Part shown: positions 36,319 to 44,676 of the stretch, in pieces | Layout of the letters: every line of letters begins with the position of its first letter | Position numbering within the stretch: position 1 is the stretch's first letter | Assembly: GCA_025758065.1 (NCBI GenBank) | Contig: CP107199.1 | Location: 2,701,501-2,765,500 of the forward strand | DNA: 64,000 bases | Direction: 5' to 3' | Origin: Lachnospiraceae bacterium | GTDB taxonomy: Bacteria; Bacillota; Clostridia; Lachnospirales; Lachnospiraceae | The notes under the pieces: model-generated | Told to the model about the DNA's origin: nothing | The model's database searches: none | The model's input: only the letters and a program-made list of their open reading frames with translations | Program-made: the position numbers and the translations under genes

Positions 36319-36360
36319 TTGTCAGGCAGTTATATTTATATCTATAATGATGATAGATAT
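36319..36360 (+). promoter_or_regulatory. Promoter with overlapping dyad operator, DUF2812 operon
   Basis: TTGTCA (36319-36324), 18-base spacer, TATAAT (36343-36348). A perfect dyad ATATCTAT-N7-ATAGATAT (36338-36360) covers the -10 box, a layout for repression. DUF2812 genes often go with PadR regulators; none is adjacent here, so the repressor would be elsewhere. Confidence 0.65.
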
Positions 36361-36404
36361 AAATGGGAGAAAACAGTCCTGTTTTGTGGGAAGGGGATGA
36401 GCCT

Positions 36405-37742
36405 ATGGAGCAAAAGAAACGGATCTGGTGGACATTTCAGTTATGGGAAGCAGATGCTTTTAGACAATATCTGGAAGAAATGGCGCTTAAGGGCTGGTTT
36501 TTGGAAAGTGTTGGCGGTGCTGTGATGAAATTTCATAAGGGTCAGCCGGAAAAACGCAGATATGTCGCTCTCCTAGTGCCGGAAAGCTCTTCTCTTACAG
36601 GCACAGATAACTGGAAAGCGGGGCAGCTTCGACAGCAATGTGAAGAAGCAGGCTGGAAAGTTCAGTGCAGCAGCACTTATTGGCAGATATTTTATACGAC
36701 TGATGATGCAGTAAAACGGGTCGGCGATATGAAAGAAGAGAAACAGTTTCAGATCCAGAGATCTCTTTCATGGAACTGGTGGGTGAAAATTTTTTATCCT
36801 ATATTAGTTGTATTAGAAATTTGGTCCGTGTATCGGTATCTGCAAAATCCAGGAAAATTGTTTGCAGATTCCATGAAGATTTTATTGATCCTGTTGTTAA
36901 TTGGCATGAGCATTTCCTGGACTGTATCTTATGTGCAGATGTTTCGCTGGAGCCATGGAAATACGGTAGCTTTAAAGAAAGGAGAGCCGCTTCCGAAATT
37001 GGATTTTAAACGGATCATAAAATGTAAAAAGCATATTTTGCTGAGTGACGTGATTCTGATACTGGGGGTTGTGGCATTGGCGTTTCTATCTTCTGTGAAA
37101 GCGCAGATCACCTTTATGCTTTCTTTAGTTCTCATGTTATTCATCGCCCTTTTTGTAAGAAAATGGGTAAGGAAAAATGGCAGTGGAGATAACAGGGATG
37201 ACTGGGTGACCTCCTACCTGGTTGGAGTCGGGGTTGCATACATGATCCTGATCCCTTTGTGCAACGGAGTAGCGACTCATTTCCTTGGAGAAGAAGAGCT
37301 GGAAACAGGGAGAAAACAGACCATATTTGCAAGTTATGAAGAAGGTGATTTCAGAGGAAAGAGCATTGACAAACCCATCGGTGTCACCGTGTATACAAGC
37401 CCTATTCCCTGGATCATCAACAAAACCAGTGAATGTTATCCAAAGGATATGACAAGACTGTGGGAGCAGATAGAAATGGAAGTTCCGGCAGAGGTTGGAG
37501 CGCTTCCAGAGGATGTGGAAGTGTTCTGGTACCGGTATATGGTCTGCAAAAACGGGATAAAATCTGATCCAGAGGAAAACGATATTCAAAGGGATGCCGC
37601 TAAATATGATCCGGCACCAGCTATGGATGAAGTGATATTAAAAGACAAAAGACGTCTGGTGGTGTTGAACTACGGTGGTGGAACAGATCTTGCTAGGTTA
37701 AAAGAAGCAGTAGATGCTTTTATGGGAGGTAATGGACAATGA
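36405..37742 (+). CDS. DUF2812 membrane protein
   Basis: A 445-residue protein. The N-terminal soluble part (about 1-110; WWTFQLWEADAFRQYLEEMALKGWFLE) resembles DUF2812, followed by four membrane segments in two pairs (about 125-185 and 210-270), a fifth near 280-300, and an extracellular or cytosolic C-terminal domain of about 140 residues. ATG 36405 is chosen for the AAGGGGATG ribosome site; ATG 36363 would add 14 residues. The next gene overlaps by four bases. Related operons respond to envelope stress under PadR control, but function here is unknown. Confidence 0.75.
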   Translation: MEQKKRIWWTFQLWEADAFRQYLEEMALKGWFLESVGGAVMKFHKGQPEKRRYVALLVPESSSLTGTDNWKAGQLRQQCEEAGWKVQCSSTYWQIFYTTDDAVKRVGDMKEEKQFQIQRSLSWNWWVKIFYPILVVLEIWSVYRYLQNPGKLFADSMKILLILLLIGMSISWTVSYVQMFRWSHGNTVALKKGEPLPKLDFKRIIKCKKHILLSDVILILGVVALAFLSSVKAQITFMLSLVLMLFIALFVRKWVRKNGSGDNRDDWVTSYLVGVGVAYMILIPLCNGVATHFLGEEELETGRKQTIFASYEEGDFRGKSIDKPIGVTVYTSPIPWIINKTSECYPKDMTRLWEQIEMEVPAEVGALPEDVEVFWYRYMVCKNGIKSDPEENDIQRDAAKYDPAPAMDEVILKDKRRLVVLNYGGGTDLARLKEAVDAFMGGNGQ

Positions 37743-37978
37743 GTAAAGTTGTGATATCTATGGTTGCCATGTTTATTTTGATGATTTTTCCAGGTGCAGG
37801 ACTTTGGGGATTACTTTCTAATGTGCTTGGAGGCGGTGTGGCGGAGTCTTTTTTATATCCCATTTACGGAGGCCTTATCCTTTTAGCAGGGCTTATCGTT
37901 GGATGCACCGTGCTTATTTTGGAGGAGATGCGGTCACTGAAAGATAAAATTGATCGTTTATCAGATAAGTCAGAATAA
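37739..37978 (+). CDS. Small membrane protein of the DUF2812 operon
   Basis: A 79-residue protein with two membrane helices (about 4-25 and 38-60) and a charged C-terminal tail with a short coiled coil (ILEEMRSLKDKIDRL). Its ATG overlaps the stop of the DUF2812 gene by four bases, so the two are coupled and probably work together. No family was recognised. Confidence 0.75.
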   Translation: MSKVVISMVAMFILMIFPGAGLWGLLSNVLGGGVAESFLYPIYGGLILLAGLIVGCTVLILEEMRSLKDKIDRLSDKSE

Positions 37979-38145
37979 ATAGATCATATATATAAAAGTT
38001 GCTATCTGCCCACTCTTATGGTCATAATTGGAATCGGTGCCCATCGTCAGTCTGGGGACGAATATTATTCTATGTACAGTCCGAAGTCTGTGGTGGAAGC
38101 TATGTTGCGACATAGATTTGGTACCTCACACCCAGAAGGAGGCTG

Positions 38146-38409
38146 ATGTATTTGTTCAAAAAATATGTAGAAGTCTACACCACCATGAATCTAACAAAGT
38201 TTTTCACTGCAAAAAACTTGCTTGATGAGCACCACATCCCATTCAAAGACACCAGCACCAACAACCAGCTACGGCTTTCTTTTAACAACTTCCGCGGCAG
38301 TAATGTACAGTTATCCCGTGATGGATCCGTGAAAAATATTTACAGTCTGTCTGTGGGGAAAAAGAGTGAGCGGGCCGCCAGGGGACTGCTCACACGCCCT
38401 TCTTACTGA
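38146..38409 (+). CDS. Small hypothetical protein
   Basis: An 87-residue soluble protein with a good ribosome site (AAGGAGG at 38135-38141). The layout FKKYVEVYTTMNLTKFFTAKNLLDEHHIPF, then a basic polar middle, then a beta strand plus ARGLL-type end, recalls small clostridial proteins that may belong to the DUF2007-like signal-transducer group, but I cannot assign a family. Its start overlaps the stop of a 42-codon frame (38018-38146) that has no ribosome site and may be a gene remnant. Confidence 0.55.
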   Translation: MYLFKKYVEVYTTMNLTKFFTAKNLLDEHHIPFKDTSTNNQLRLSFNNFRGSNVQLSRDGSVKNIYSLSVGKKSERAARGLLTRPSY

Positions 38410-38490
38410 CATAAACTATTCCCGGTCATGCCTGCAACGATAATGGCAATACCAATAAGACCGACCACAGAAGGCAGCGGATCTTTAAAA
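38403..38490 (-). pseudogene. C-terminal remnant of a DMT-type permease gene
   Basis: On the minus strand, just past the MBL gene stop, about 29 codons read FKDPLPSVVGLIGIAIIVAG and end in a proper stop. This is the last membrane helix of an EamA/DMT-type transporter in style; the rest of the gene is absent. Weak evidence because it is short. Confidence 0.45.
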
Positions 38491-38491
38491 A

Positions 38492-39370
38492 TTAAAACAC
38501 CTCCAGATCCCGTCCATTTACTGTCATTCCATCATAACCGGCTGCCCGGATCTCGTCTAAAATAGCCTCATCCCTGCGGCGCATTTCTGCTTCCAGATTA
38601 ATATGATTATCCTGGATGTTCATGTGATAGATGCGGTGGTAGGTGACAAGAAGCTTTGGTTTGGCTTTTTCAGCCACTTTCGCCAGGTCAGTGCTTAAAG
38701 TGTGGACTTCCTGGTGGTATTTCTGCCATTTTGGTTCTCTGCAGGCGATACCGGCGCTGTATTCTACTTCATGAAGAAGGATATCACAGCCGGCAGCTTT
38801 TTCTGCAACAATGTCTAACGGGGCGGTATCTCCGGAGATCACAATGGTGCGGTCAGCAGTAACAAATTTATAACCGTAGCTGATGAGTGTTCCGTGACTC
38901 ACTGGAAATGCTTCCACAGTGACACGTTCATCTTTATAAACAATACCTGGTTCTTCAATTTCTGTTACATCTACCTGATATCCCTGTTCATTTGCTTTTT
39001 CAAAGCCATGGATGCGGAAATCAATATCTGTTTCATAAGCCATTAAAATGTGTTTGGTCATATGCTTTAAGCCTTTTGGGCCAACGACCTTTAACGGTAC
39101 AGGCCGTTCTAAGACCCAGGGGGTAAAAATAAGATCCGGGTATCCAGCAGTATGGTCTGTATGCAGATGAGTGGAAAAAGCCACTGTAAGGCGGTCCGGA
39201 CGGAGGGCATCAATGCCGTTAAAATAAGCTTTAGAAGCCTGACGTACTACGCCGGGGCCAAAATCTACCAGATAAGCTCTGTCACCAACAACTACAGCAG
39301 AAGCAGGTCCGCTGGCATTGGGGCAGGCGTTTGGGGTTCCGGTTCCTAAAAGGACAAGTTTTGTTTCCAT
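38492..39370 (-). CDS. MBL-fold metallo-hydrolase (RNase Z-like)
   Basis: A 292-residue metallo-beta-lactamase-fold enzyme. The metal motif is THLHTDHTAGYPDL (about 87-100), with further ligands in SHGT, SGDTAPLD and TYHRIYH. The N-terminus LVLLGTGTPN is typical of the RNase Z/ElaC-like branch, although tRNase Z exosite features are not obvious. AGGAGAATT precedes the start on the minus strand. The substrate is uncertain: tRNA, cyclic nucleotides and small esters are known for relatives. Confidence 0.88.
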   Translation of the reverse strand: METKLVLLGTGTPNACPNASGPASAVVVGDRAYLVDFGPGVVRQASKAYFNGIDALRPDRLTVAFSTHLHTDHTAGYPDLIFTPWVLERPVPLKVVGPKGLKHMTKHILMAYETDIDFRIHGFEKANEQGYQVDVTEIEEPGIVYKDERVTVEAFPVSHGTLISYGYKFVTADRTIVISGDTAPLDIVAEKAAGCDILLHEVEYSAGIACREPKWQKYHQEVHTLSTDLAKVAEKAKPKLLVTYHRIYHMNIQDNHINLEAEMRRRDEAILDEIRAAGYDGMTVNGRDLEVF

Positions 39371-39524
39371 AGTGTAAATTCTCCTGTATATCTTGAAATT
39401 TTATCATAGATCTATTGGCAGATCCCCGCTCATGTACTTTACCGCCTGTTTATGCAGGCTGTTTGCCCATGAATGGCTTGCCAAAAGCAAAGGTCTGCGT
39501 TGCAGCCAAGTCTCCTTGCTGTAC

Positions 39525-41510
39525 TCATTCCATATCAAGCAGCATTTTCTTTACTCCGATCATGCGGTCACGCAGGCTTGCGGCTTCCTCGAAATTCAGC
39601 TCTGCTGCAGCCTGGCGCATCTTCTTTTCTAATTCTTTTGCCAGTTTCTTTAATTCCTTTTCATCCATGGACTCAGGATCTTTGGTATCAGCAGCATGGG
39701 GATTTTCCACAGCCTTGGAAATGGCGATCAGATCACGGACTGCTTTTTTGATAGTAGTAGGAGTGATGCCATGTTCTTCATTGTACTTCTGCTGGATCTT
39801 GCGGCGGCGCTCTGTTTCCTCAATAGCTTTTCTCATGGAATCAGTAATAGTATCAGCATACATGATCACATGGCCTTCAGAGTTCCGGGCGGCGCGGCCA
39901 ATGGTCTGGATCAGGGAAGTTTCCGAACGGAGAAAGCCTTCCTTATCTGCATCTAAAATGGCAACCAGCGTGATCTCCGGGATATCCAAACCTTCACGCA
40001 GCAGGTTAATACCAACCAGGACATCAAAAACGTCCAGACGCATATCGCGGATGATCTGGGCACGCTCTAAGGTATCAATATCAGAGTGGAGATATTTGAC
40101 CCGGATGCCCGCTTCACGCATATAATCTGTAAGGTCTTCTGCCATTCGTTTGGTAAGAGTAGTAATAAGAACCTTATGATGGGCGGCCGTTTCTTTGTTT
40201 ACTTCGGAGATCAGGTCATCGATCTGACCTTCTACAGGCCGGACAGAAATCTCAGGATCCAAAAGCCCGGTAGGACGGATGATCTGCTCTGCACGCAGCA
40301 GTTCGTGGTCTTTTTCATAGTCAGAAGGAGTAGCAGATACGAACATCATCTGGTTGATCTTTCCTTCAAATTCTTCAAAATTCAAGGGACGGTTGTCCAA
40401 CGCAGATGGCAGGCGGAAACCGTAGTTTACCAGTGTAGACTTGCGGGAGCGGTCACCGGCATACATTCCCCGCACCTGTGGCAGTGTAATGTGGGACTCA
40501 TCCACAATGATAAGGAAATCTTCCGGGAAATAGTCGATCAGTGTACAAGGCGGTTCTCCAGGCGCCAGGCCGGTTAAATGTCTGGAATAGTTTTCAATAC
40601 CGGAGCAGAATCCCGTTTCCCGCATCATTTCCACATCAAAATTGGTGCGCTCAGAAATGCGCTGGGCTTCTAAAAGCTTGTCTTCGCTTTTAAAATATGC
40701 CACCCGTTCCTTTAATTCCTCTAAAATGTGTTCTGTTGCCTCTAACATTTTCTCCTTGGGAACAACGTAGTGGGAAGCAGGGAAAATAGCTACATGGCCT
40801 AACTGTGCTTTGATCTCTCCGGTCACTGTATCAATTTCCATGATCCGGTCTACCTCATCACCGAAAAATTCAATCCTGTAGGCTTCACTGTCAGAATAAG
40901 CCGGGAAAATGTCAACTACATCCCCTTTTACACGGAAGGTACCACGCTTAAAATCCATATCATTGCGGTCATACTGGATCTCGATCAGCTTTTTTATCAC
41001 ATCATCCCGGTCTTTTTCCATACCCGGCCGCAGGGAAATGACCATGTTCTGATAATCAATGGGACTTCCAAGACCATAGATACAGGAAACCGAAGCCACG
41101 ATCACCACATCCCGGCGCTCAGAAAGAGCAGCAGTGGCAGAATGACGCAGCTTGTCGATCTCGTCGTTAATAGAAGAGTCCTTTTCAATGTAGGTATCAG
41201 TGGAAGGAACATAGGCTTCCGGCTGATAATAATCGTAGTAGGAAACAAAGTATTCTACAGCGTTTTCCGGGAAAAATTCCTTCATTTCAGAATAAAGCTG
41301 GGCTGCCAGTGTTTTATTATGGGCAATGATGAGGGTAGGACGGTTTAACTGCTGGATCACATTTGCCATGGTAAATGTCTTGCCAGAACCGGTAACGCCT
41401 AAAAGTGTCTCAAACTGATTTCCTTCTTTAAAGCCTTTTACCAGCTGTTCAATGGCCTGGGGCTGGTCACCAGTAGGTTTATATTCAGATACTAATTTAA
41501 AATGATCCAT
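39525..41510 (-). CDS. uvrB: Excinuclease ABC subunit UvrB
   Basis: A 661-residue helicase-like damage verifier of nucleotide excision repair. Walker A is GVTGSGKT (38-45); the beta-hairpin is in YYDYYQPEAYVP; the DEAD-like motif is DESH; motif VI is QTIGRAARN. The C-terminal UVR motif for UvrC contact (LEKKMRQAAAELNFEEAASLRD) is intact. Length is normal. A perfect LexA box lies about 95 bases upstream, so the gene belongs to the SOS regulon. Confidence 0.97.
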   Translation of the reverse strand: MDHFKLVSEYKPTGDQPQAIEQLVKGFKEGNQFETLLGVTGSGKTFTMANVIQQLNRPTLIIAHNKTLAAQLYSEMKEFFPENAVEYFVSYYDYYQPEAYVPSTDTYIEKDSSINDEIDKLRHSATAALSERRDVVIVASVSCIYGLGSPIDYQNMVISLRPGMEKDRDDVIKKLIEIQYDRNDMDFKRGTFRVKGDVVDIFPAYSDSEAYRIEFFGDEVDRIMEIDTVTGEIKAQLGHVAIFPASHYVVPKEKMLEATEHILEELKERVAYFKSEDKLLEAQRISERTNFDVEMMRETGFCSGIENYSRHLTGLAPGEPPCTLIDYFPEDFLIIVDESHITLPQVRGMYAGDRSRKSTLVNYGFRLPSALDNRPLNFEEFEGKINQMMFVSATPSDYEKDHELLRAEQIIRPTGLLDPEISVRPVEGQIDDLISEVNKETAAHHKVLITTLTKRMAEDLTDYMREAGIRVKYLHSDIDTLERAQIIRDMRLDVFDVLVGINLLREGLDIPEITLVAILDADKEGFLRSETSLIQTIGRAARNSEGHVIMYADTITDSMRKAIEETERRRKIQQKYNEEHGITPTTIKKAVRDLIAISKAVENPHAADTKDPESMDEKELKKLAKELEKKMRQAAAELNFEEAASLRDRMIGVKKMLLDME

Positions 41511-41603
41511 GAAATCTCAAATTCCTTCCTTTCTCTTTGCAGAAATCCATAGAAATTTGTAAAAAGTATACCATGAATTTCTTAAAAAGTATAGATAAAA
41601 TAA

Positions 41604-41617
41604 AGAACATTTGTTCT
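41604..41617. promoter_or_regulatory. LexA (SOS) box of uvrB
   Basis: AGAACATTTGTTCT is a perfect palindrome containing GAAC-N4-GTTC, the Firmicute LexA/DinR core. It lies 94 bases upstream of the uvrB start and 117 bases before the divergent LuxR-type gene. Confidence 0.85.
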
Positions 41618-41733
41618 TGCGCTCGTTCATGCTCTTTTTTGTATTTTTTCATTTCTTCCCATTAGAAAGATTTCATGTTAGAATAAAAACAGAATGTATT
41701 TTTAAAGGGGAAAACCGGGGAGGGGAATGAAAA

Positions 41734-44235
41734 ATGCCAAGAAAGAAAAATGATCTGAATACCATTTACATATCAGAACGCTTACAGGAGAAGCTGCGGC
41801 CGATCTCCAGATGCACCCTGACAACAGTAGTGGCTCCTATGGGTTACGGCAAGACTACAGCTGTAAACTGGTATTTAAATGAGCGGGTGAAAAAGGGTGG
41901 TGCAGTAGTGATCCGCATCAGCATTTACACTAATAACCTTCCTATTTTCTGGAAAAGTGTGCAGAATGCCTTCCGGTTTGCAGGTTTTAACTTCTTCGAG
42001 GAATATGAGTGTCCTTCAGATCTGGCAAGTGGCGGTCTGTTTGCAGATGATCTCAGCCATCTTCTGGCAGGCGAAACAGATTATTATATTTTTATTGACG
42101 ATTTTCATCTTCTTACAGATGCAAGGATAGGGGATTTTTTTTGTACATTGGCAAAACGGATCCCGGATAATATTCATATTATAGTGGCCAGCCGAGACCG
42201 TTTTTTATCTGGCGGGGCAGTGGTAGGCTTAGGCGGCAAGCTGCATCAGATCACAGTGGATCATCTGCGGTTGAATCATACGGAACTTTCTATTTATTCT
42301 AATCTTTGCGGCACGGAGTTAAACGACCGGCAGATTGAATCCCTTCTTCATTCCAGTGAAGGCTGGTTTTCCGCTGTTTACTTAAACCTTTGTTCCTTCG
42401 CAGAACGGGGCGAGCTGCCGGATGATCATTCCGATATTTATGAAATGTTTTCAGCTGCAATGATCGATCCACTTCCTGAAAAACAGCGGGAATTTCTCAT
42501 TGTATTGGGCCTTGCTGATGAATTTTCCGCAGAAATGGCAAAATTTATTACGGAGAATGAAGATACAAAACAGCTGCTGTCTGCCATGACCAGGCAGAAT
42601 GCTTTTATCAGCCGCCTTGCAGACGGGGGGACATATCGTTTTCATCATATGATGAAAGAATGTGCAGAGCAGGCTTTTGCAGCAATGGACAAAGAAAAGC
42701 AGACTGTTTATCTGGAACGTTATGGAAAATGGTATGAGGAACACAGACAATATCTTCATGCATTGGCTTCTTACCGGAAGAGCGGAAATTTTAATGGGGC
42801 CCTGAGGGTGATCCAGAAAGATGCTGGGATCCTTCTGGCATCTTTAAAAGCAGAGGATGTATTAAACTTTTTAAGTAAATGCCCAAAAGAGGATTTAGAA
42901 GCCTATCCCTTATCGGTGCTGGTGCTGATGCGTTGTATGTTTAACTGGCGCAAGATCCCGGAAATGTTAAAATTGAAAGAGTTTCTGATCCAGGCTATTG
43001 ACAGACATAAGGAAATTCCTGAAGAGGAAAGAGGAAATCTGTTAGGAGAATGTGACCTGATCACCAGCTTTTTGATGTACAATGACATTTCCAAAATGAG
43101 TCATTTCCACCGCAGTGCCAGCAGGCAGATGTCAAGGCCTGCTATCAGTATCCGCAATGATGGCGGCTGGACCTTTGGTTCGCCCTCAGTGCTTATGATG
43201 TTTCATAGAGAATCGGGGGGACTTTTAAAAGAACAGGAAGAAATGAGGGAGTGCATGCCTCATTATTACAAGATCACCAATGGTCATGGTCAGGGGGCAG
43301 AACGGGTCATGGATGCAGAGGCATTGTTTGTACAGGGCCATTTTGCAGATGCCCAGATCGCTTTGGAAGGAGCCTATGCCCAGATTGAGAAAAATGGACA
43401 GGAATCCATGGCACTTTGCTGCGATTTTCTGTTAAGACGATTGTCTTTGTGTATGGATATAAAACAGAAATATTCCTTTGAACAGCGCCGCATGGTTTTG
43501 ATGAAGCATCATAATTCCATGTGGATCAATATTTTTAACAGCACCTGTGCCTATTACTATGCACTGATCGGCCGGGTGGAACAGATTCCGGAGATATTTG
43601 GGGAACACAGACTTTCGGCTGTGAATTATCTGGCTCCCGGAAGACCTATGATGGAAATGATCGAAAACCAGGTTTATCTGGCTCAGGGCGCTTATGTTAA
43701 GGTGATCGGAAAAAGTGAGGGGATACTTGCTGTGTGCCAGGGACTTCATTATGCATTAGTTGCCCTTCATGTACAGATACAGACTGCGGCAGCCTATGAA
43801 AAGATGGGAAAGCACGGGGAAGCCAGAGCTATTTTAAAGCAGGCGCTTTCAGATGCTGCTAAAGATAACATGGTCATGCCTTTTGTGGAAAATTTTATTT
43901 ATCTGGAACCGCTTTTTGAAGGAACTATGCCGGAGATTGAAGAAGGATTCCTGAAAAAGATCATCTTACTTGGCAGAGAGTATGCGCAAAACTGTAAAAA
44001 TCTGGGAAATGAAAAGACTTATCCGGAACAGTTTAAATGTCTTACACAACAGGAATTAAAGCTGACAGAGTTAATGGCCGCCCACATGAGTAACAAGGAG
44101 ATCGCAGCAAGGCTTTATCTTTCTGAGGGAACGGTAAAGCAGTATATTAACCAGATCTATTCTAAATTAGAGATAACAGGAGATACGAGAACCAAGCGTA
44201 AACAGCTTTTAGAGAGGTTCTATACCAATAACTAA
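41734..44235 (+). CDS. MalT-like LuxR family STAND transcriptional regulator
   Basis: An 833-residue signal-transduction ATPase. Walker A is APMGYGKTT (34-42) and Walker B is YYIFIDDFH; after the winged-helix section comes a long helical repeat (TPR-like) region to about 760, and a C-terminal LuxR/GerE helix-turn-helix (about 768-825; LTQQELKLTELMAAHMSNKEIAARLYLS). Such proteins oligomerise on ATP and an inducer, then activate sigma-A promoters. It ends in its own terminator directly before the type VII locus in the same direction, so it is the natural candidate regulator of that locus; this is positional inference. Confidence 0.9.
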   Translation: MPRKKNDLNTIYISERLQEKLRPISRCTLTTVVAPMGYGKTTAVNWYLNERVKKGGAVVIRISIYTNNLPIFWKSVQNAFRFAGFNFFEEYECPSDLASGGLFADDLSHLLAGETDYYIFIDDFHLLTDARIGDFFCTLAKRIPDNIHIIVASRDRFLSGGAVVGLGGKLHQITVDHLRLNHTELSIYSNLCGTELNDRQIESLLHSSEGWFSAVYLNLCSFAERGELPDDHSDIYEMFSAAMIDPLPEKQREFLIVLGLADEFSAEMAKFITENEDTKQLLSAMTRQNAFISRLADGGTYRFHHMMKECAEQAFAAMDKEKQTVYLERYGKWYEEHRQYLHALASYRKSGNFNGALRVIQKDAGILLASLKAEDVLNFLSKCPKEDLEAYPLSVLVLMRCMFNWRKIPEMLKLKEFLIQAIDRHKEIPEEERGNLLGECDLITSFLMYNDISKMSHFHRSASRQMSRPAISIRNDGGWTFGSPSVLMMFHRESGGLLKEQEEMRECMPHYYKITNGHGQGAERVMDAEALFVQGHFADAQIALEGAYAQIEKNGQESMALCCDFLLRRLSLCMDIKQKYSFEQRRMVLMKHHNSMWINIFNSTCAYYYALIGRVEQIPEIFGEHRLSAVNYLAPGRPMMEMIENQVYLAQGAYVKVIGKSEGILAVCQGLHYALVALHVQIQTAAAYEKMGKHGEARAILKQALSDAAKDNMVMPFVENFIYLEPLFEGTMPEIEEGFLKKIILLGREYAQNCKNLGNEKTYPEQFKCLTQQELKLTELMAAHMSNKEIAARLYLSEGTVKQYINQIYSKLEITGDTRTKRKQLLERFYTNN

Positions 44236-44261
44236 CCTTTAGTTAATATGTTTTTAAGAAG

Positions 44262-44295
44262 ATCCATCGTACAGTAAATGTACGGTGGATTTTTT
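44262..44295 (+). terminator. Terminator of the LuxR-type gene
   Basis: Stem ATCCATCGTACA / TGTACGGTGGAT with one G-T pair, followed by TTTTT. Confidence 0.85.
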
Positions 44296-44300
44296 AATAT

Positions 44301-44350
44301 CCTTTCGGAGTCTCTTCTGCAAAATCAAGTACAAAAAGATTCCGAGAGTA
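44301..44350. repeat. Fold-back repeat family F1, copy C (internally deleted, 50 bp)
   Basis: It keeps the left end (CTTTCGGAGTCTC) and the last 36 bases (TTCTGCAAAATCAAGTACAA... to GATTCCGAGAG) of the family but lacks about 110 bp of the interior. It lies directly upstream of the type VII locus ribosome site. Confidence 0.8.
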
Positions 44351-44375
44351 CATTGTATCTGGAAGGAGGACTCAT

Positions 44376-44627
44376 GTGGAGAGAAAGTATATTTTGGCTG
44401 TTAAGCCCTTAGAACCTTATATCCTGCAGATCGACTTTATATCAGGAAGCCGGCTGCTTTTAGATATGAAGCCTTATGTGGATAAAATACGGTTTCGTAC
44501 CCTTACAGACCCAAAGGTGTGGAACAGCGCAGTGACAAATGGGATCTTTGTACGTTTTGGAAATGTGGAGCTGAGCCATGATGAGATCCTTTCTATGGCA
44601 GAGCGGGAACATTTAAACGGCCGGTGA
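44376..44627 (+). CDS. DUF2442 domain protein
   Basis: An 83-residue protein of the DUF2442 type (ILAVKPLEPYILQIDFISGSRLLLDMKPYVDK, then a VWNSAVTNGIFVRFGNVELSHDEIL end). GTG 44376 is used because GGAAGGAGGA ends just upstream and matches the frame. Members often sit beside toxin-antitoxin or regulatory genes and may bind DNA; function is not established. It opens the gene run leading into the type VII locus, 49 bases before the next start. Confidence 0.75.
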   Translation: MERKYILAVKPLEPYILQIDFISGSRLLLDMKPYVDKIRFRTLTDPKVWNSAVTNGIFVRFGNVELSHDEILSMAEREHLNGR

Positions 44628-44676
44628 CAGCTTTCGGGGATTACACATGGTCAGAAGAAAAGAGAGGAGAAGGAGT

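Noticed and set aside
38018..38146. 42-codon frame overlapping the start of the small hypothetical gene
   Set aside because: No ribosome site and no recognisable family; kept as part of the decay-zone finding, not as a gene.
39415..40125. 236-codon plus-strand reading frame
   Set aside because: Antisense to the 3' end of uvrB, Ser/Arg-rich composition, no ribosome site.
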